Positions 59,823 through 64,000 of a stretch of 64,000 bases of DNA are shown here, in pieces. Both the position numbers and the translations under genes were made by a program. Under the pieces are notes generated by a model. The model did not search any database and was not told where the DNA came from. It worked only from the letters and a program-made list of their open reading frames with translations. The first letter of the stretch is position 1. The number at the start of each line of letters is the position of its first letter. Source of the DNA: Streptosporangium carneum (GTDB lineage: Bacteria > Actinomycetota > Actinomycetes > Streptosporangiales > Streptosporangiaceae); NCBI RefSeq assembly GCF_027922005.1, contig NZ_BSEV01000028.1:1-64000 (forward strand), in the 5' to 3' direction.

Positions 59823-60122
59823 ATGGCTACCGACTACGACAGTCCACGCAAGACTGACGACGACCTCAACGAGGACAGTCTTCAGGAACTGCAGGCACGC
59901 CGTACCGACAAGTCCTCGGGCAGCATCGACATCGACGAGACGGATCTCGCCGAGTCGCTCGAACTGCCGGGTGCGGACCTGTCGAACGAGGAGCTCTCGC
60001 TGAGAGTGATTCCTCGTCAGGCCGACGAGTTCACCTGCGCGCGGTGCTTCCTGGTGCACCACCGCAGCCAGCTCGCGGTCGAGAGGAACGGCCAGCAGAT
60101 CTGCAAGGAGTGCGCGGCCTGA
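59823..60122 (+). CDS. DUF4193 family protein
   Basis: 99 residues. Acidic N-terminal two thirds (ARRTDKSSGSIDIDETDLAE, SLELPGADLSNEELSLRV) and a C-terminal zinc-ribbon-like CARCFLVHHRSQLA ... CKECAA. The family is near-universal in actinobacteria and has been related to RNA polymerase-associated small proteins in some genera, without a settled function here. ATG start with GGAG upstream. Stand-alone gene. Confidence 0.88.
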   Translation: MATDYDSPRKTDDDLNEDSLQELQARRTDKSSGSIDIDETDLAESLELPGADLSNEELSLRVIPRQADEFTCARCFLVHHRSQLAVERNGQQICKECAA

Positions 60123-60202
60123 CGATGTTCCGACGGCCGTCCGATGTGTGTCCTTCCATCGACGGGTAGGGCCCCAGGACAGCCTTGAGGAGGTTCCGCG
60201 AC

Positions 60203-61093
60203 ATGACGTCAGAGAACAAACAGACCGGTGCCGAGCCGGACGACTCCACAGCCGGGGAGTCGCCCGGCGCACCGGATCGAAAGGCCGGAGCGACGGGCGG
60301 ATCGGCCGACGCGCCGGAACGGTCGAACGGCGCGCTCGAGCGGAGCGCCGACGCCTCCGACCGGGAGGTGTCCGAGCTCGTCGGCAGGCTCGCCGAACCG
60401 GGTGACATGGAGGGCGCCGAGCGGCGGCAGCTGCTCGGCCGCCTGACCGCCGCACTGGCCAGGGGGTCCAGGAAGGCCAAGGAGACCGGGATCGGCCGAG
60501 GACGCTGGCTGGCCGACGTGTTCACCGCCGTCGCCCCCCGCATCCCCATCCGCGATCTGGCCACCCTGTCCGAGCACCACCACGGTCTCACGTCGGAGGC
60601 GCTGGCCGACGACCTCGTGCGGACCGCGGCCAAGGCCACCATGACGGTCGGCGCCCTCGGCGGCGCCCTCGCCGCGGCCGAGTTCGCCGCCCCGCCCCTG
60701 CTGCTCTCCGCCCCGGCCCAGCTCGTGGCCGAAACCCTCGTGGTCGCCGCGATCGAGGTCAAGCTTCTCGCCGAGCTCCACGAGGTCTACGGCGTCCAGG
60801 TGCCCGGCAGCGGCACCCAGCGGGCCATGGTCTTCGTGGGCGCCTGGTCCAAGCAGCGCGGAGTCGACCCGCTCTCTCCGGCCTCGGTGTCCGTCGCGCT
60901 CGGCGCGGCCACCAAGACGGCGTTGCGCAACCGGCTGATGCGCACCCTCGGGCGTCACCTGACCACCTTCGGCCCCTTCCTCACCGGAGCCGTGGCCGGT
61001 GGAGCCCTCAACCGGGCCGCCACAAGGAAGCTCGCCGAGGCGGTCAGGGCCGATCTAAGAATTCATCGGGCACTTCCACCCGGTAAGTCATAG
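60203..61093 (+). CDS. Conserved hypothetical protein, weakly membrane-associated
   Basis: 296 residues from the ATG at 60203 (GAGGAGG nine bases upstream). The first 75 residues are disordered and acidic. The remainder is helical with hydrophobic stretches KATMTVGALGGALAAAEFAA, PAQLVAETLVVAAIEVKLLA and FGPFLTGAVAGGALNRAATR. The helix LLAELHEVYGV and overall layout recall EcsC-like proteins, but I cannot confirm that. Located between DUF4193 and otsA, all on the same strand. Confidence 0.75.
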   Translation: MTSENKQTGAEPDDSTAGESPGAPDRKAGATGGSADAPERSNGALERSADASDREVSELVGRLAEPGDMEGAERRQLLGRLTAALARGSRKAKETGIGRGRWLADVFTAVAPRIPIRDLATLSEHHHGLTSEALADDLVRTAAKATMTVGALGGALAAAEFAAPPLLLSAPAQLVAETLVVAAIEVKLLAELHEVYGVQVPGSGTQRAMVFVGAWSKQRGVDPLSPASVSVALGAATKTALRNRLMRTLGRHLTTFGPFLTGAVAGGALNRAATRKLAEAVRADLRIHRALPPGKS

Positions 61094-61146
61094 AAACGCC
61101 TGAATTGGGTAGTTGTTAGGAGTAGTCCGACTACCTGGAGGATTTT

Positions 61147-62520
61147 GTGCAGGGCCGCAGCTCGTTTCTGATCGTCGCAAACCGCCTCCCCGTCGACCGC
61201 GCGGGTGACGACATGTGGCGGCGCAGCCCGGGCGGCCTGGTCACCGCGATCGCTCCCGTCCTCCAGCGACGCGAGGGCGCGTGGATCGGCTGGCACGGCG
61301 CACCCGGCGAGTTCCTCGACTCCTTCGAGCACGACGGCATGCACCTCATCCCCGTGCCGCTGTCGGAGTCGGAGGTCGAGCTCTACTACGAGGGCTTCTC
61401 CAACGCCACGCTCTGGCCTCTCTACCACGACGTGGTCGCCCCGCCGGTCTACTCCCGCGTCACCTGGGAGGCCTACCGCGCGGTCAACGACCGCTTCGCC
61501 CGCGCCGCGGCCGAGGAGGCCGCGGAGAACGCGGTCGTGTGGATCCAGGACTACCAGCTCCAGCTGGTCCCCGCCATGCTCCGCAAGCTCCGCCCGGACC
61601 TGCGCATCGGGTTCTTCCTGCACATCCCCTTCCCGCCGGTCGAGCTGTTCTCGCAGCTCCCGTGGCGCAGGGAGATCGTCGAGGGCCTGCTCGGCGCCGA
61701 CATGGTCGGCTTCCAGCGCCCCGGCGGCGCCTCCAACTTCATCAGGCTCTGCCGCAGGCTGCTCGGCCTCCAGCACCACAAGAACGAGATCTACGTGGAG
61801 GACCGCGTGGTGCGGGCCGCCGCGTTCCCCATCTCGGTCGACTTCGGGGAGCTCGACTCCCTGGTCCGCGAGCCGCACATCATCGAGCGCGCCAAGGAGA
61901 TCCGCACCGAGCTGGGAGATCCCGAGTGCGTGCTGCTCGGCGTCGACAGGCTCGACTACACCAAGGGGATCGGCCAGCGCCTGAAGGCGTTCGGCGAGCT
62001 GCTGTCGGAGGGCTCGATCAAGCCAGGGGAGGCGGCGTTCGTGCAGATCGCGACGCCGAGCCGGGAACGGGTCGAGGAGTACATGCGCCTTCGCGACTCG
62101 ATCGAGCTGCAGGTCGGCCGGATCAACGGGGAGCAGGGCGAGTTCGGCCAGCAGCCGGTGCAGTACATGCACCAGTCCTACGGCCGGGAGGAGCTCGCCG
62201 CGCTCTACCTGGCGGCCGACGTGATGGTGGTGACCCCGCTGCGCGACGGGATGAACCTGGTCGCCAAGGAGTACATCGCCTGTCGCAACGACCTGCGCGG
62301 CGCCCTGGTGCTCAGCGAGTTCGCCGGGGCCGCCGACGAGCTGCGGCAGGCGTTCATGGTCAACCCCTACGACGTGGACGGGCTCAAACGGACGATGCTG
62401 GCCGCGATGCGGGCCACGCCGCACGACCTGTCACGCCGGATGCGCTCGCTGCGCAGAAGGGTCGCGACCTACGACGTGGACCGCTGGGCGAAGGAGTTCC
62501 TCACCTCCCTGGAGGCATGA
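61147..62520 (+). CDS. otsA: Alpha,alpha-trehalose-phosphate synthase (UDP-forming)
   Basis: 457 residues, GT20 family. Makes trehalose-6-phosphate from UDP-glucose and glucose-6-phosphate. Conserved: [80 protein letters not shown] and [21 protein letters not shown] start with GGAGG five bases upstream; the preceding GGTAGT...ACTACC hairpin lies in the leader. No trehalose phosphatase (otsB) follows directly. Confidence 0.93.
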   Translation: MQGRSSFLIVANRLPVDRAGDDMWRRSPGGLVTAIAPVLQRREGAWIGWHGAPGEFLDSFEHDGMHLIPVPLSESEVELYYEGFSNATLWPLYHDVVAPPVYSRVTWEAYRAVNDRFARAAAEEAAENAVVWIQDYQLQLVPAMLRKLRPDLRIGFFLHIPFPPVELFSQLPWRREIVEGLLGADMVGFQRPGGASNFIRLCRRLLGLQHHKNEIYVEDRVVRAAAFPISVDFGELDSLVREPHIIERAKEIRTELGDPECVLLGVDRLDYTKGIGQRLKAFGELLSEGSIKPGEAAFVQIATPSRERVEEYMRLRDSIELQVGRINGEQGEFGQQPVQYMHQSYGREELAALYLAADVMVVTPLRDGMNLVAKEYIACRNDLRGALVLSEFAGAADELRQAFMVNPYDVDGLKRTMLAAMRATPHDLSRRMRSLRRRVATYDVDRWAKEFLTSLEA

Positions 62521-62657
62521 CCCCGGACCTCCGCGCCCGCCGGGAGTCCGTGTCTCCGAGGTCCTCCGAGGTCCCCCGAGCCTCCGAGGCCTTTCGACGA
62601 CCGAAGGCTCCGTGCCCGCCGGGGTCCCGCCGGGCGCGCCCGGCCCGGGGGAGGGCG

Positions 62658-62954
62658 TCAGGCGGTGACCTCCCTGGCCGCGTCACGCAGGGCCTTCCAC
62701 GCGTCGTAGCGCCTCCTGGCCGTGCGGGCCACCAGGATCTGCGCGACCTGCATGCCCACGCCCATCACCACGGCGTAGCCGATCGCCTCGCCCAGGCCGA
62801 TGTCCAGCGACTCGTTGTCCGCCGGGGGCTTCTTGCCGGTCGTCTTCTCCCAGGCGAACCCGATGGCCTTCCTGGCGGCCCAGGCCGTCACGAGCCCCGC
62901 CAGGCCCCCGATGGCCCGCCACGCCAGATCCTGCTTCTCGGTCTTGTCGGCCAT
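62658..62954 (-). CDS. DUF4235 family membrane protein
   Basis: 98 residues with two transmembrane helices: AWRAIGGLAGLVTAWAARKA and GLGEAIGYAVVMGVGMQVAQ, separated by WEKTTGKKPPADNESLDIG, the usual DUF4235 spacer. Basic C-terminus (ARTARRRYDAWKAL). Function unknown; small actinobacterial membrane protein. Divergent from valS with an 84-bp gap. Confidence 0.88.
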   Translation of the reverse strand: MADKTEKQDLAWRAIGGLAGLVTAWAARKAIGFAWEKTTGKKPPADNESLDIGLGEAIGYAVVMGVGMQVAQILVARTARRRYDAWKALRDAAREVTA

Positions 62955-63038
62955 GAGGCCTCCTCCCCTTTTCTCACTCCGTCAAGAACACTAGTCTCCT
63001 CCGTCGCGGTACCACGTGACGCCATACCATAGGGTGGC

Positions 63039-64000
63039 ATGACACAACAGCGACTGCGCCGTGCGCCCATGCCCGAGAAACCCACTCTCGACGGGCTGGA
63101 AACCGTATGGGTAGCCCGCTGGGAGGCCGAGGGGACCTACCGCTTCGACAGGTCGCGCACCCGGGCGGAGATCTACTCCATCGACACCCCGCCGCCGACC
63201 GTCTCCGGATCCCTGCACGTCGGCCACGTCTTCTCCTACACCCACACCGACACGATCGCCCGCTTCCAGCGCATGCGCGGGCGCGAGGTCTTCTACCCCA
63301 TGGGCTGGGACGACAACGGCCTGCCGACCGAGCGCCGGGTGCAGAACAACTTCGGCGTGCGCTGCGACCCCTCCGTCCCCTACGACCCGGACTTCCGGCC
63401 CCCGGCCAAGCCGGACGCCAAACGCCAGGTCCCCGTCTCGCGCGGCAACTTCATCGAGCTGTGCGAGCGGCTCACGCTCGAGGACGAGAAGGCGTTCGAG
63501 GAGCTGTGGCGCCGCCTCGGCCTGTCGGTCGACTGGTCGCTGACCTACGCCACCGTCGACGGGCAGGCGCGGGCCGCCTCCCAGCGCGCGTTCCTGCGCA
63601 ACCTCGCCAGGGGCGAGGCCTACCTGGCGCAGGCCCCCACGCTCTGGGACGTCACCTTCCGCACGGCCGTCGCCCAGGCCGAACTCGAGAACAGGGAGTG
63701 GCCGGGAGCCTTCCACCGGCTCGGCTTCACCCTCTCGCCCGAGCAGCGGGCGGCGGGGCTCGGCGAGCGGGTCTGGATCGAGACGACCCGCCCCGAGCTG
63801 GTGCCCGCCTGCGTCGCGCTGGTCGCCCACCCCGACGACGAGCGCTACCGCCCGCTGTTCGGCGCCACGGTCAGGACGCCGCTGTTCGGCGTCGAGGTGC
63901 CGGTGCTGGCCCATCACCTGGCGGAGCCGGACAAGGGCTCGGGCATCGCCATGATCTGCACCTTCGGCGACCTCACCGACGTCACCTGGTGGCGCGAGCT
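63039..64000 (+). CDS. valS: Valyl-tRNA synthetase, N-terminal part
   Basis: 320 codons before the right edge; class I aminoacyl-tRNA synthetase that charges tRNA-Val. PPPTVSGSLHVGHVFSYTHT carries the HIGH motif as HVGH, followed by YPMGWDDNGLPTERRVQ and the N-terminal part of the CP1 editing domain (WIETTRPELVPACVALVAHP). The MGWDDNGLPTERRVQNNFGV form is the actinobacterial subtype rather than the E. coli type. ATG at 63039; TACCAT eight bases before it suggests a leaderless transcript. Confidence 0.94.
   Translation, partial: MTQQRLRRAPMPEKPTLDGLETVWVARWEAEGTYRFDRSRTRAEIYSIDTPPPTVSGSLHVGHVFSYTHTDTIARFQRMRGREVFYPMGWDDNGLPTERRVQNNFGVRCDPSVPYDPDFRPPAKPDAKRQVPVSRGNFIELCERLTLEDEKAFEELWRRLGLSVDWSLTYATVDGQARAASQRAFLRNLARGEAYLAQAPTLWDVTFRTAVAQAELENREWPGAFHRLGFTLSPEQRAAGLGERVWIETTRPELVPACVALVAHPDDERYRPLFGATVRTPLFGVEVPVLAHHLAEPDKGSGIAMICTFGDLTDVTWWRE

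Overview
The window is very GC-rich DNA with dense, overlapping (ATGA/GTGA) gene junctions and frequent GTG starts. It carries SepH, DUF4193 and DUF4235 proteins, an actinobacterial-type valyl-tRNA synthetase and the Nif3 / zinc-ribbon / RNase H-phosphatase operon beside rnpB. This indicates a filamentous actinomycete, most likely of the Streptosporangiaceae type. That placement is inferred from gene content, not from a search.

Region by region: (1) 1-3330, minus strand: an operon M19 dipeptidase - M20 deacylase - COG3375-type GNAT - MenC/N-succinylamino acid racemase (cut by the window edge), which looks like a D-to-L amino acid inversion pathway. (2) 3623-7075: the nif3 / zinc-ribbon / rnhA-phosphatase operon followed by RNase P RNA. 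(3) 7076-16029: an accessory island. It has a tyrosine recombinase tail joined to a broken IS5-type transposase, an AT-richer block with a MurJ-like flippase (at least five TTA codons) and a small secreted protein with a truncated second copy, then SnoaL-like, LRR and unknown proteins. It ends with an exported protein carrying a regular array of 12 cysteines spaced about every ten residues. (4) 16030-23284: yciO, then an operon for a secreted N,N-dimethylformamidase-like protein, an MFS transporter and a beta-propeller protein, then a DUF1877 protein and a PepSY lipoprotein. (5) 23370-25544: a small regulon (DUF1801, PPOX, AraC, VOC) sharing a three-copy operator-like motif. (6) 25692-29121: a subtilisin with a seven-bladed RCC1 propeller inserted between catalytic Asp and His, preceded by an intergenic inverted duplication of about 0.75 kb. 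(7) 29122-32748: a second MFS + propeller module, this time behind a secreted metallophosphoesterase. (8) 32924-44000: isoaspartyl methyltransferase-like protein, epimerase, SulP-carbonic anhydrase fusion, an anchored disordered protein, a PEBP lipoprotein, and a SNF2 helicase with only the tail of its usual SWIM partner. (9) 44177-64000: mostly core genes: bPH2 proteins, sepH, FAD oxidase, MFS, lytic transglycosylase, ferrochelatase, S9 peptidase, inositol phosphatase, two-component system, DUF4193, otsA, DUF4235 and valS (cut by the right edge).

The least ordinary items are the RCC1-in-subtilase protein with its palindromic upstream region, the exported Cys-array protein, the AraC/VOC motif set, the duplicated MFS-propeller cassette and the MurJ/small-secreted-protein island. 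None can be shown to be a new system from sequence alone; each comes with the test that would decide it.
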